NCBI GenBank assembly: GCA_965228265.1
Contig: OZ245804.1
Coordinates: forward strand, 1,922,001-1,986,000
Source of the DNA: GCA-2732755 sp965228265
GTDB lineage: Bacteria; Planctomycetota; Phycisphaerae; Phycisphaerales; UBA1924
DNA: 64,000 nucleotides
Direction: 5' to 3'
Of this stretch, positions 35,127 to 43,489 are shown one piece after another; positions within the stretch are counted from its first letter, which is position 1, and each line of letters opens with the position of its first letter. The position numbers were made by a program, and so were the translations under genes. The notes below the pieces were generated by a model. That model was not told where the DNA came from, made no database searches, and saw only the letters and a list, made by a program, of their open reading frames with translations.

Positions 35127-38100
35127 ATGGGTTGGTTCTCGAAGAAGTCCGGTCCCATGTCTCTTCATGAGCGCCCGCCGGTCGAGCCTGACCCCGTGCA
35201 GAACATCGCGATCGATCCGGAGGTCTACCGCATCGGGCTCCAACTTCTTGAGCTGGCCCGCGCGGGCAAGGCGGGCATCTTCAGCGCCAAGTTCTACTCC
35301 GACAAGCTCATGAACTGGTCCATGAAGGACCAGGACTTCAAGGTCCAGCTCTTTCGGTTCGTCGACGTGTTCCCGATGCTCACCACGCCCGAGCAGGTGC
35401 ACGAGCACCTGATCGACTACCTCACGCAGCCGGGTGTCACGCTGCCGCCGGGCATGGACCTGGGCCTGCGCGCAGGCGGTGTGGCCAAGGGGCTGATGAC
35501 CAAGACGATCTCCTCGCAGATCAAGTCGATGGCATCGAAGTTCATCGCGGGCACGGACGCCAAGAGCGCGCTGCCGCGACTGAAGCAGCTGTGGGACCAC
35601 GACATCGGTTTCTCGGTGGACCTCTTGGGCGAGGCGTGCGTGTCGGATGTCGAGGCTGACGAGTACCGCGATAAGTATCTGGACCTCATCAACAACCTTC
35701 CGGGGGAGGTTTCGGGCTGGAAGGCCAACAAGCAGATCGAGACAGATCACCTTGGAGAGATCCCGCGGTGCAATGTTTCGATCAAGATCTCGTGTCTCTC
35801 GGCGAAGGTCGATCCGATCGACACGGAGGGCTCGATCCGCGAGTTGATGACGCGTCTGGACCCGATTCTCGAGGCCGCGATCGCCAAGGGCGTGTTTATC
35901 AACTTCGACATGGAGCAGTTCGAGCTCAAGGACCTGACGATCGAGCTGTTCAAGCGTTGCTGCATGAAGCATCCCTTCCATGCGGGCATCGCGATCCAGG
36001 CGTATCTGAAATCGGGCCCGGATGACGCGCGGGATCTGGCGCGATGGGCGATCGAGAACAAGCGTCAGGTCAGCGTGCGCCTGATCAAGGGCGCGTACTG
36101 GGACTACGAGACCATCCACGCCGAGGAGATGGGCTGGCCCTGCCCGGTGTGGAACGAGAAGTGGCACACCGACGCCTGCTTTGAGGACATGGTCGATATC
36201 TTCCTCGACGCGTTGCCTCGCAAGAAAGAAGAGGGTGGCATCAAGCTCGCGCTCGGGTCGCACAACATCCGCTCGATCGCGTACGCCATGGCCGGGCTCA
36301 AGAGGCGGGGTTTGCCGGAGAATGCGCTCGAACTCCAGATGCTCCACGGCATGGCTGACGAGCTGAAGTATGCGGCCGCCGACGACGAGAAGGGCCCGGG
36401 CCTGCGCATCCGCGAGTACATCCCCGTGGGCGAGATGATCCCGGGCATGGCGTACCTCGTGCGCCGCCTGCTCGAGAACACGTCGAACGAGTCGTGGCTC
36501 GTGGCGGGCTTTGCCGAGAACGCCGACCCGACCGTGCTCCTCGCCGACCCGCGTTCGCACGACACGGGCAATCAGAAGCCGGACCTTGCCGAGATCGCGC
36601 ACGAACGGCACCAGCTCTCGCCGGCGGTCCCGGGCGTGGGCAACGGCGAGCGTTTCTTCACCGAGCCCGTCCGCGATTTCTCTCAGCAGGGCCAGCGCGA
36701 GCACTTCAAACTCGCGCTCGAACGCGCCGAGATCGGGCCCGTCGACAACGACAAGCACACCGAAGCCGACGCGACCAGGGCGATCGATCATGCGGAACAG
36801 GCGTTCGATCACTGGCGGAGCACGAACCCGATTCTTCGCGCCAATGTGCTGACATACGCCGCCAACCTGATGCGGTCGCGCCGCGATGAGCTGGCGGGGC
36901 TGATGGTCAAGGAAGCGGGCAAGACCTGGCGCGAGGCGGACGCGGACGTCTGCGAAGCGATCGATTTCTGCGAGTACTACGCACGTCTGGCGCCCAGGCT
37001 CTTCGAGCGCGAACGCCTCGGGCGGTTCATCGGCGAGCTCGACGAGCACTTCTACCAGCCCCGCGGCGTGGCTGTCGTCATCAGCCCGTGGAACTTCCCG
37101 CTTGCGATCTGTTGCGGCATGACCGCGGCGGCTCTGGTCACGGGCAACACCGTGGTCGTCAAGCCCGCCGAGCAGACGCCCCATATCGCCGCCGAGATGG
37201 TGCGGATCTTCCACGAATCGCTCAAAGCGCAGATGTGGCAGGTCGAGATCGACCCGATGCACGTGCTCCAGTTCCTCCCCGGGCGGGGCGAGACGGTCGG
37301 GGCGACGCTCGTGCGTGATCCGCGGACCGCGATCATCGCGTTCACGGGCTCCAAGGCCGTGGGCCTGGACATCATCAAGGCCGCGGGTCTGACGCCCGAG
37401 GGGCAGATGCACGTGAAGAAGGTCGTGTGCGAGATGGGCGGCAAGAACGCGCTCATCGTCGATACGTCCGCCGACCTCGACGAAGCCGTCATCGGTGTGC
37501 GTCAGTCCGCGTTCGGTTTCCAGGGTCAGAAATGCTCGGCCTGCTCGCGCTGCATCGTTGTGGATGCCGAGGGGCCGAGCGGGCCGCACATCACGCGGTT
37601 CACCGAGCGCCTCGTCGAGGCGACGCGTGCGCTCGTCGTCGCGCCGCCGACAAGCCCGTCCTGCGACGTCGGCCCGGTGATCGATGACGAGGCGGCCAGC
37701 AAAATCCGGAGCATGATCGAGGCGGGGCAGGCCGATGGGGCGAGGCTCGTGCTGGGGGCGGCGGACTTCAACACGGGTGATGTCGCGGAGGGCGCGGTCC
37801 AGCCCCGGAACTACATCCCGCCGCACATCTTCACGGGCGTCACGCCCGAGCACCGCATCGCCCGCGAGGAGATCTTCGGCCCGGTGCTCGCTGTCATGCA
37901 CGCGCACACATTTGACGAGGCCCTCAAGATCGCCAACGACCACGCCTACAAGCTCACGGGCGGGCTCTACTCCCGCATGCCCTCCCACATCGAACGCGCC
38001 AAGCGTGAGTTCCGCGTCGGCAACCTCTACATCAACCGCACCATCACCGGCGCCCTCGTCGGCCGCCAACCCTTCGGGGGCTTTGGCCTCTCCGGGGTCG

Positions 38101-38198
38101 GCTCCAAGGCGGGCGGGGCGGATTATCTGTTACAATTCGTCGAGCCCCGTGCGATTTGTGAGAACACGATGAGGCGGGGGTTTGCGCCGGAGCTTTAG
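35127..38198 (+). CDS. putA: Bifunctional proline dehydrogenase / glutamate-semialdehyde dehydrogenase
   Basis: PutA oxidises proline to glutamate. The 1023-residue protein has a proline dehydrogenase barrel in the first 480 residues (NVSIKISCLSAKVD, NFDMEQFELKDLT, RLIKGAYWDYE, LATHN-equivalent LALGSHNIRSI, EYIPVGEMIPGMAYLVRRLLEN) and an ALDH domain from about 520 (SPWNFPLAI, FTGSKAVGLDI, VCEMGGKN, nucleophile in FGFQGQKCSACSR, REEIFGPV). The N-terminal DNA-binding domain of enterobacterial PutA is absent, so it is not a self-repressor. The start is ATG 35127 with GGGAG 10 bases upstream; a TTG at 35046 is in frame but unlikely. Confidence 0.93.
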   Translation: MGWFSKKSGPMSLHERPPVEPDPVQNIAIDPEVYRIGLQLLELARAGKAGIFSAKFYSDKLMNWSMKDQDFKVQLFRFVDVFPMLTTPEQVHEHLIDYLTQPGVTLPPGMDLGLRAGGVAKGLMTKTISSQIKSMASKFIAGTDAKSALPRLKQLWDHDIGFSVDLLGEACVSDVEADEYRDKYLDLINNLPGEVSGWKANKQIETDHLGEIPRCNVSIKISCLSAKVDPIDTEGSIRELMTRLDPILEAAIAKGVFINFDMEQFELKDLTIELFKRCCMKHPFHAGIAIQAYLKSGPDDARDLARWAIENKRQVSVRLIKGAYWDYETIHAEEMGWPCPVWNEKWHTDACFEDMVDIFLDALPRKKEEGGIKLALGSHNIRSIAYAMAGLKRRGLPENALELQMLHGMADELKYAAADDEKGPGLRIREYIPVGEMIPGMAYLVRRLLENTSNESWLVAGFAENADPTVLLADPRSHDTGNQKPDLAEIAHERHQLSPAVPGVGNGERFFTEPVRDFSQQGQREHFKLALERAEIGPVDNDKHTEADATRAIDHAEQAFDHWRSTNPILRANVLTYAANLMRSRRDELAGLMVKEAGKTWREADADVCEAIDFCEYYARLAPRLFERERLGRFIGELDEHFYQPRGVAVVISPWNFPLAICCGMTAAALVTGNTVVVKPAEQTPHIAAEMVRIFHESLKAQMWQVEIDPMHVLQFLPGRGETVGATLVRDPRTAIIAFTGSKAVGLDIIKAAGLTPEGQMHVKKVVCEMGGKNALIVDTSADLDEAVIGVRQSAFGFQGQKCSACSRCIVVDAEGPSGPHITRFTERLVEATRALVVAPPTSPSCDVGPVIDDEAASKIRSMIEAGQADGARLVLGAADFNTGDVAEGAVQPRNYIPPHIFTGVTPEHRIAREEIFGPVLAVMHAHTFDEALKIANDHAYKLTGGLYSRMPSHIERAKREFRVGNLYINRTITGALVGRQPFGGFGLSGVGSKAGGADYLLQFVEPRAICENTMRRGFAPEL

Positions 38199-39091
38199 GT
38201 CAGTAGCTCGTCGGAAGGCTCTTCAGAGCCGTATATTCGATAATACCAACTGCCCTTTTCACTCTCTGGACGAGTGATTAATTGGATCCATACTCGAATT
38301 GTAGTCTGTTCATTAAGTGATTTTGTATAAATATTGTTCGGTGCAGATGCCATGTTGTTGATAACTTTGCAATCCTGCTGACGGCTTTCAATGTGCTCTC
38401 GTGGACGTACGAATTCAAAACGGCCCCATCCATTGCGTCGGTTTATGGCGAGAAGTTTAATTTCTCGGCGGTCGATTGGGCCGGAATTTTCGACAATTGG
38501 AGCAGTAGGTATCGGCTGGTCGATCCATCTCTTGCTTGATGAATTAATAAGAATAATCTCATTGTTTGGTAATATAAGTTCTGCAGTATTTGCACTTTTG
38601 TTAATTGGTGTGGCGGCGCCTTTCGCAGCCTTGTCGAGCTCCTTGGCAAATTTGATTTCTTCTTCTTGATCTTCCGTGGGTGGCATGTTGTATTCGGCTG
38701 CTATGCGAATTCTCTCTGCTATAAACTTGGCTTCTAGGGATTCTCGTTTTGAAGCTAAGAGTGCGTCGAATACGTATGGGAGCTTTCCCCATACGCTCTT
38801 GATGACATCCCAGCTTGCTGCACTCAAGATGCCGGTGGCAACTGCGAATATTGTAATCTCATAAGAGCCGCGATTTGGTGTAGCAGCCCGTAATTCAAAT
38901 TTAAGACCCTCATAGTTTGAAGACGAACTGGCCCAGCCTCGAAAATGGGCAGCGCTATGTAGACGAATAATCCTTGACCAGCCGGCGAGAGACACTCCGA
39001 GTTGTTCGGCATCAACTTGGCCGGTGCTCGCAATGTCACCATCGAGACGAAAGATTAGTCGTTGTGCCGGAAATCCGTTTATTTGTTCCAT
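38195..39091 (-). CDS. AT-rich orphan gene, unknown function
   Basis: A 298-residue protein. Its DNA is visibly more AT-rich than all surrounding genes, with many ATA, AAT and TTA codons, which suggests recent acquisition. The protein has a hydrophobic segment near residues 85-105 (ITIFAVATGILSAASWDVIK), a charged helical region (RESLEAKFIAERIRIAAEYN) and a polar C-terminus with basic and aromatic residues. The first 75 residues look like a compact beta/alpha domain. No family recognised. It converges on putA with stop codons overlapping (38195-38198). It has no partner gene, so a role (defence or otherwise) cannot be claimed. Confidence 0.7.
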   Translation of the reverse strand: MEQINGFPAQRLIFRLDGDIASTGQVDAEQLGVSLAGWSRIIRLHSAAHFRGWASSSSNYEGLKFELRAATPNRGSYEITIFAVATGILSAASWDVIKSVWGKLPYVFDALLASKRESLEAKFIAERIRIAAEYNMPPTEDQEEEIKFAKELDKAAKGAATPINKSANTAELILPNNEIILINSSSKRWIDQPIPTAPIVENSGPIDRREIKLLAINRRNGWGRFEFVRPREHIESRQQDCKVINNMASAPNNIYTKSLNEQTTIRVWIQLITRPESEKGSWYYRIYGSEEPSDELLT

Positions 39092-39351
39092 TGGTCAATT
39101 GTAGGGCATTTGGCACGCGGCCTTGACCATTTCATGAAACTGACCCCGTCTCTGGGGTTAGTGCTCTCCGAACCTAGCCGAAAAAACACCAATCCCTAGG
39201 AATAGGTCGGTGGCACCAAGCGAGAATCCTCGCCTCGTTTTAAGGTTCGATTCAGTTGCTGGATGGATCTGTGGGTGAGTCAGTAGTGCGTTGAGGCTGT
39301 CGTAGGAGAAGCAGCAGGGGCTCCGCCCCTGGCTGTGGCTGAGGCCGCGGG
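39092..39351 (+). other. Intergenic region next to the AT-rich gene
   Basis: A 260-base noncoding stretch. It holds a small hairpin ACCCC-GTCTCT-GGGGT (39143-39158) and a second hairpin CAGGGGC-TCC-GCCCCTG (39315-39331) just after the stop of the minus-strand gene at 39352, which may serve as a weak terminator because no clear T-run follows. No transposase, terminal repeat or tRNA was found that would define an island border. Confidence 0.5.
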
Positions 39352-39816
39352 TTAGGCGGTGGTGTTCAGCAGCGATCCCGCTGGGAGATTGCTGAGGTTC
39401 TGGAACATCTTGGAGATGCTCTCGTCGCCCGACTCGCCGATGAGGGAGCTGATGCTGCCGGCGGCGTCCTGGGGCTGCCCGGTGTAGGGCGGGGGCGCGG
39501 GCGTGATGCTCGCGAGTTTCTCGTTGAGGGCATCGACATCGATGCCCGAGTCGGCGAGGACCGAGTTGACGGCTTCCTTGACGCCCTCGCGGCCTGTGCC
39601 GCTTTCCTTGGCGGACTGGATCGCCGACTCGATCTCGCTCTTGAGATCGGTGATCTGCGACGAGTCGAGCCCGGCTGCGGATGCGGCCGACTCGATCTCA
39701 CTCATGACCTCGGGCGGCGGACCCGGCGGGCGACCACCCGGGCCGCCACGCTGGGCACCCTGCATCTGTTGCATCTGCAGGGACTGCGAGGCCCCTGCGC
39801 CACTGACACTGTTCAT
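39352..39816 (-). CDS. Small Ser/Gly/Pro-rich protein of unknown function
   Basis: A 154-residue protein from ATG 39816, preceded by AAAGGAAT. It has no signal peptide. Residues 10-40 are Gln/Gly/Pro-rich (MQQMQGAQRGGPGGRPPGPP), followed by a helical domain (MSEIESAASAAGLDSSQITD, then a repeat-like VNSVLADSGIDVDALNEKLA) whose spacing recalls EF-hand-like or repeat proteins, but the calcium-binding loops are missing. The remainder is Gly/Ser-rich. I do not recognise the family. The frame upstream of the ATG is arginine-rich noncoding-type sequence. Confidence 0.65.
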   Translation of the reverse strand: MNSVSGAGASQSLQMQQMQGAQRGGPGGRPPGPPPEVMSEIESAASAAGLDSSQITDLKSEIESAIQSAKESGTGREGVKEAVNSVLADSGIDVDALNEKLASITPAPPPYTGQPQDAAGSISSLIGESGDESISKMFQNLSNLPAGSLLNTTA

Positions 39817-40076
39817 TGGCCATTCCTTTCTGACAAGTCCATTTGTTGGGGCTGCAACGCACAGCCCCCGGCCTTCCGATACACGCCGCGCAGCGAGAGC
39901 ATCCTGCGTTTTGCAGCGGGCGCGCAACACCCGCCTAAGCCGCGCAGGCGGAAGGGATTGCATGAGCACCGGGAAACAACGCCCAATTCGTGCACTTCAT
40001 CCCGAAACGGGGGATGGATAAAGGGCGTGGTGTTGGGTTGGGGCGCGCCGAGTTGAGGGGAAATCCCGAGTCGGCT

Positions 40077-40265
40077 CTAGTGCAGCGGTTCCCCAAAGAG
40101 AACGATCAGGACGACCATGAGCACGAGCGACAGGACCACCAGCCCGCCCAGCGTCAGGCAGCCGGCGAGGGTTTGGTAGTCCTCGGCTTCGTCGATCTGG
40201 TTCTGGGGTTCGGCTAAGCCGGTCTGTGTGCGCGCAGCGTCGTCGCGTTGTGTGTTGTCTGACAT
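40077..40265 (-). CDS. Small single-pass membrane protein
   Basis: A 62-residue protein: a polar N-terminus (MSDNTQRDDAARTQTGLAEP), then one long transmembrane helix near the C-terminus (LGGLVVLSLVLMVVLIVLFG). The ribosome site is weak. Tail-anchor-like topology; function unknown. The start at 40265 is chosen because the sequence upstream turns to Arg/Pro-rich noncoding composition. Confidence 0.55.
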   Translation of the reverse strand: MSDNTQRDDAARTQTGLAEPQNQIDEAEDYQTLAGCLTLGGLVVLSLVLMVVLIVLFGEPLH

Positions 40266-40398
40266 GTCGGATCTGCTTTCAACGGGCGCGGCTTGGGCGC
40301 ATCGAAAACGTTGCGCGCAGCTGCGCGGTGACTGTGTGTGTGGACACCATGACCCGGCTCGAAGTCCGGGCGGTTGAGTTGTTGTTGGAGACGTTGGG

Positions 40399-40776
40399 TT
40401 ACGCCGGCGGACCGCGGGCGCGCAGAATGCGGCCAAACACGCTCAAGGGGCGGGGCAGATCAGGCTCGCAGGTGCGCGAGCGGGGTGCCTCGGGGCATGT
40501 CCGTGTGCTGGTCGGCACCAGCGGTGTTTCGGTCGGGGGGCGCTTCTCGGAGCGTCTGGGTTCTGTGGCCTGCGCACTTGCGGGCAGGAGCTGGCTCGAG
40601 AACGAGCGCTCGAAGGGGCTGGTCTGGTAGGTGTCGGCGTCCTGCCCGCATGAGGCATGTGTGAGCGCAAGGGCCGGGCGGAATGAGATCAGGCAGCAGA
40701 GCGCGACGAGAACGAAGCCGATCGCCCAGGTCATCGGGGTCGAACGGTCGGTGCGGGCTATGGCCTGGCTGGTCAC
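40399..40776 (-). CDS. Possible small secreted protein
   Basis: A 125-residue frame (GTG 40776, or ATG 40734) with a good hydrophobic signal-like segment (WAIGFVLVALCCLISF) ending near ALALTHA, followed by a Pro/Arg/Thr-rich tail with three further Cys. The tail composition could also arise from noncoding GC-rich DNA, so only the signal-like segment argues for a real gene. It ends before the small membrane protein on the same strand. Confidence 0.4.
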   Translation of the reverse strand: MTSQAIARTDRSTPMTWAIGFVLVALCCLISFRPALALTHASCGQDADTYQTSPFERSFSSQLLPASAQATEPRRSEKRPPTETPLVPTSTRTCPEAPRSRTCEPDLPRPLSVFGRILRARGPPA

Positions 40777-40820
40777 GGCTGAACTGTATTCGCGGTGGAT
40801 GGGGGGGAGGGGGGCGTTGG

Positions 40821-42020
40821 TCAGTCCTTCGGCGGCAACGGGGCGCGGAAGGCCATGGTGTACTGGAACCCGGTCAGCGGGTACTGCAACGCCAGGCGGT
40901 AGGTGCGGAAGCGGTTGATGTCGTAGCCGGCGGTGTCGCAGATGCGTTCGATCATCTCGGCGTAGCGGGGGACCTCGGGGAGGTCGAAGGCTTCGAGGCC
41001 ATGGGGGGCGCGTTCGACGGTCTCGGTGACGGGCACACGGTCTCGCTGGGAGCTCGGGTCGTTCGGGTTCGATGGGCCCCGGGCGCCGGGTTTGTAGACG
41101 AAAAGCTCGGCGTCGCTGCCCGGGAAAAGGCTCTCGTGAACGATGACGTCGAAGACGAGCGCCCGCGCGGGCAGATCCATGACGAGCGACATGCCTCGCA
41201 GCGGCGACTTCTCGTCGGCGTAGCGTTTGGAGCCCTTGGTGTCGTGACTGACAACGAGCGTGTCGACGACGGCGTCCTTGCCCAGCTTGTCGTGGACAAG
41301 CCTGTGGCAGAGCTGGTACCCCAGCATCGCGGACTCGAGCGTGGCAGGCTCGTTGGTGTAGAACTCGCGCAGGTTGAGCGGGCTCGCGGTGAGGTTGCTC
41401 CCGTCGCGGTCCGGCTCGACGAACGGTGAACCAAAGACGAAGTAGAAGGGCGTATCCGGGCGCAAACGCCGGATGCCGATGGCGCCGTGGAGTGTTGTGG
41501 TTTCGATGACGTTGTCGTCGGACTCGCTCGGGAGGAAGAACATCGCGTTGACCCAGACCTGGGCCTCGACGCCGATGATCCGGCGCATCCCGTTGAAGAC
41601 GTCGGCTCGGCTGTTGGTCGCGGCCCGTTCGCTGAGTCGGGGCGAGTCCTTGCCGAGCGCGGCGTTGAGCGCGGCCCGTGTGCCGTACTGATCGCGGATC
41701 ATGGTCGCGAAGGCGTCGATGGCTTCGAAGGCAGCGCTTGAGAGCTCGGTCTCGACGCCGTGGTCCTCGGCGGCGCTGACGGCGGCCCGGAGGGATTCGG
41801 GCCCGGGGATGACGGCGAGCAGCTCGTCCGCAGAGGCGGAGTTGATGCCGCTGAGCAGCTTGCTGATCGTGACGCGGTTGAGCCCGAGCTTTCGTCCGAG
41901 GGCGGAGACGTTGACCGGGCGCTCGGAGACGGCGTCCACAACGGCGTTGAGGGTCTGGGCGAGTTCGAGACTGATCCGCTCGCGTTCGGCTTCGAGTGTC
42001 AGGACGTTCGTGGCCGCCAT
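40821..42020 (-). CDS. Helix-turn-helix protein with unknown C-terminal domain
   Basis: A 399-residue protein. Residues about 35-62 form a helix-turn-helix of the XRE type (VNVSALGRKLGLNRVTISKL). The large remainder has no recognised sensor domain: it contains MRRIIGVEAQVWVNAMFFLP, a beta-rich part with Tyr-Phe-Val-Phe strands and a conserved-looking RLVHDKLGKD. ATG 42020 is preferred to GTG 42026. It is divergent from the HAF-repeat PEP-CTERM gene at 42193, and a palindrome lies between them, so it may regulate itself or its neighbour (inferred). Confidence 0.7.
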   Translation of the reverse strand: MAATNVLTLEAERERISLELAQTLNAVVDAVSERPVNVSALGRKLGLNRVTISKLLSGINSASADELLAVIPGPESLRAAVSAAEDHGVETELSSAAFEAIDAFATMIRDQYGTRAALNAALGKDSPRLSERAATNSRADVFNGMRRIIGVEAQVWVNAMFFLPSESDDNVIETTTLHGAIGIRRLRPDTPFYFVFGSPFVEPDRDGSNLTASPLNLREFYTNEPATLESAMLGYQLCHRLVHDKLGKDAVVDTLVVSHDTKGSKRYADEKSPLRGMSLVMDLPARALVFDVIVHESLFPGSDAELFVYKPGARGPSNPNDPSSQRDRVPVTETVERAPHGLEAFDLPEVPRYAEMIERICDTAGYDINRFRTYRLALQYPLTGFQYTMAFRAPLPPKD

Positions 42021-42063
42021 ATGCACCAGATTACCGAGTCAGGGATCACCCGGACAAGCGATG

Positions 42064-42077
42064 TGTAAAAATTTACA
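42064..42077. promoter_or_regulatory. Palindrome TGTAAA-AA-TTTACA, candidate operator
   Basis: Arms TGTAAA (42064-42069) and TTTACA (42072-42077) are perfectly inverted with a 2-base spacer, in a locally AT-rich stretch 44 bases upstream of the helix-turn-helix gene and about 115 bases upstream of the divergent PEP-CTERM gene. The size and symmetry suit a dimeric helix-turn-helix regulator. Binding is inferred only. Confidence 0.45.
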
Positions 42078-42192
42078 AATTTTGCTTGTATCGGGGACCC
42101 AGGTCCGGGATGATCGGGCCTTCGCGGGATCAATCCGGCAGCCACGGGTGCGGGCCGGGCATGGGAAGAGGCTCAAGACAGGAGCGAGACAA

Positions 42193-43299
42193 ATGCTGAA
42201 AGCACAGACCATTGCAGCGGTAGCGGGCACACTGATGGCTCTCGGGGCCTCGGCTCAGCCCGAGTACATGATCATCGACCTGGGCGTTGTCGATCCGGGT
42301 GATATCGCCAGCCAGGGCCTCGGCATTTCCCCCGGCGGCGTGGCGGTCGGGAAGTCGCTTGGCGTCTCGAACGCAGGCTTCACATGGACCCAGTCCGGCG
42401 GCGTGGTCGTCCTCGACAACCTCGCCGGCCGACCGTTCAACCAGGCCAACGGCGCCAACGACATCGGGCAGGCGGTCGGCACCGCGGCCTCTACTTTCTT
42501 CGGTTCGGGCGCCCTGCCCGTCATCTGGAACGGCTCGACCGCCAGTCAGCTGCCGCTGCCAGCCGGTGAGAGCGTCGGCCGCGCCTGGGATATCAACAAC
42601 AACGGCATCGCCGTCGGCTCGATCGGTGGCGGCTCGCTGCAGTTCGCGTCCTACTGGGACAACAACGGGCACAACACCATCACGGCCACCACCCCGGGCG
42701 GCGCGTTCATGGTCGAGGCTTTCGCTGTCAACGATGCGGGTCAGGTCGTCGGTCACGGCATCGATCCCAACAATGCGGCCCGCAACGTCGGCCTGATGTT
42801 CGACATCACCACGGGCGTGATGACCGAGATCGATGCGCTGCCCGGTCAGAACGGCACGATCGGCTTTGGTCTCAGCGAGTCGGGCGTCGCCACGGGTTCG
42901 AGCTCGTTCAACCAGAGCGGCGGCCTCGCCTTCACGTGGGACGCAACCAACGGCACCAGCGAGATCCCCCTCCCCGCAGGCGCGACCACTGCGAGCGGAC
43001 GCGATGCCAACTCGAACGGCTGGGTCGTGGGCAACGCGGGCGGCCAGTTCGCTGTGCCCTGGCTCTACGATGGCGCGGACACCTACCGCATCCAGGATCT
43101 CATCGATCCCAACTCGGGCTGGGACGTCTCCATGAACACGTCCTCGTCGGCGCTGGGCATCAGTGAAGACGGCACGATCGTCGGCACAGGCATCTTCAAC
43201 GGACAGACCCACGCGTACGCGGCGGTGCTCGTACCCGCGCCGGCTTCGGGAGCGATGCTGATTGCTGGCGGCCTGTTCGCTTCGCGCCGTCGCCGCTGA
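42193..43299 (+). CDS. Secreted HAF-repeat protein with PEP-CTERM-like anchor
   Basis: A 368-residue exported protein. The signal peptide is at residues 1-21 (MLKAQTIAAVAGTLMALGA, ending SAQ). The body consists of repeats of about 45-50 residues of the HAF type, each with a form of GxGxNxxGxAVGxS and W (for example YMIIDLGVVDPG, NGANDIGQAVGTA, WDINNNGIAVGSIGG, AVNDAGQVVGHGID), suggesting a beta-propeller. The C-terminal sorting signal is VPAPASGAMLIAGGL with a final RRRR. AGGAG lies 8 bases before the ATG at 42193. Probably a surface protein; ligand unknown. Confidence 0.85.
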   Translation: MLKAQTIAAVAGTLMALGASAQPEYMIIDLGVVDPGDIASQGLGISPGGVAVGKSLGVSNAGFTWTQSGGVVVLDNLAGRPFNQANGANDIGQAVGTAASTFFGSGALPVIWNGSTASQLPLPAGESVGRAWDINNNGIAVGSIGGGSLQFASYWDNNGHNTITATTPGGAFMVEAFAVNDAGQVVGHGIDPNNAARNVGLMFDITTGVMTEIDALPGQNGTIGFGLSESGVATGSSSFNQSGGLAFTWDATNGTSEIPLPAGATTASGRDANSNGWVVGNAGGQFAVPWLYDGADTYRIQDLIDPNSGWDVSMNTSSSALGISEDGTIVGTGIFNGQTHAYAAVLVPAPASGAMLIAGGLFASRRRR

Positions 43300-43329
43300 G
43301 TGAAGTACTGAATTCCACGATTCTTTACG

Positions 43330-43352
43330 AGCACCCTTCGGGGTGCTTTTCT
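43330..43352 (+). terminator. Rho-independent terminator after the HAF-repeat gene
   Basis: AGCACCC (43330-43336) pairs with GGGTGCT (43341-43347) across a stable TTCG tetraloop, followed by TTTCT. Confidence 0.85.
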
Positions 43353-43489
43353 CATTCTCACTCATCAATCTTCACAAGATGCGTGATCTGAGGCTGAAGA
43401 TGGCGTTGTATCGGACATGTGGGTGTGTTAGAGTGGGAACTGTTGTTCGATACGGCCATGTGTCCGCATGGGGGTGGATGGGAGCCAAT

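Noticed and set aside
39136..39160. Hairpin ACCCC-GTCTCT-GGGGT next to GAAACTG, considered as an insertion-sequence or REP-transposase end.
   Set aside because: Only one copy is visible, with no target duplication or transposase; the arms are only five bases.
39243..39252. GGTTCGATTC, resembling a tRNA T-loop, near the AT-rich gene (possible tRNA remnant or attachment site).
   Set aside because: The flanking bases do not form the T stem, no acceptor or anticodon arm is present, and no matching copy was found on the other side of the AT-rich gene.
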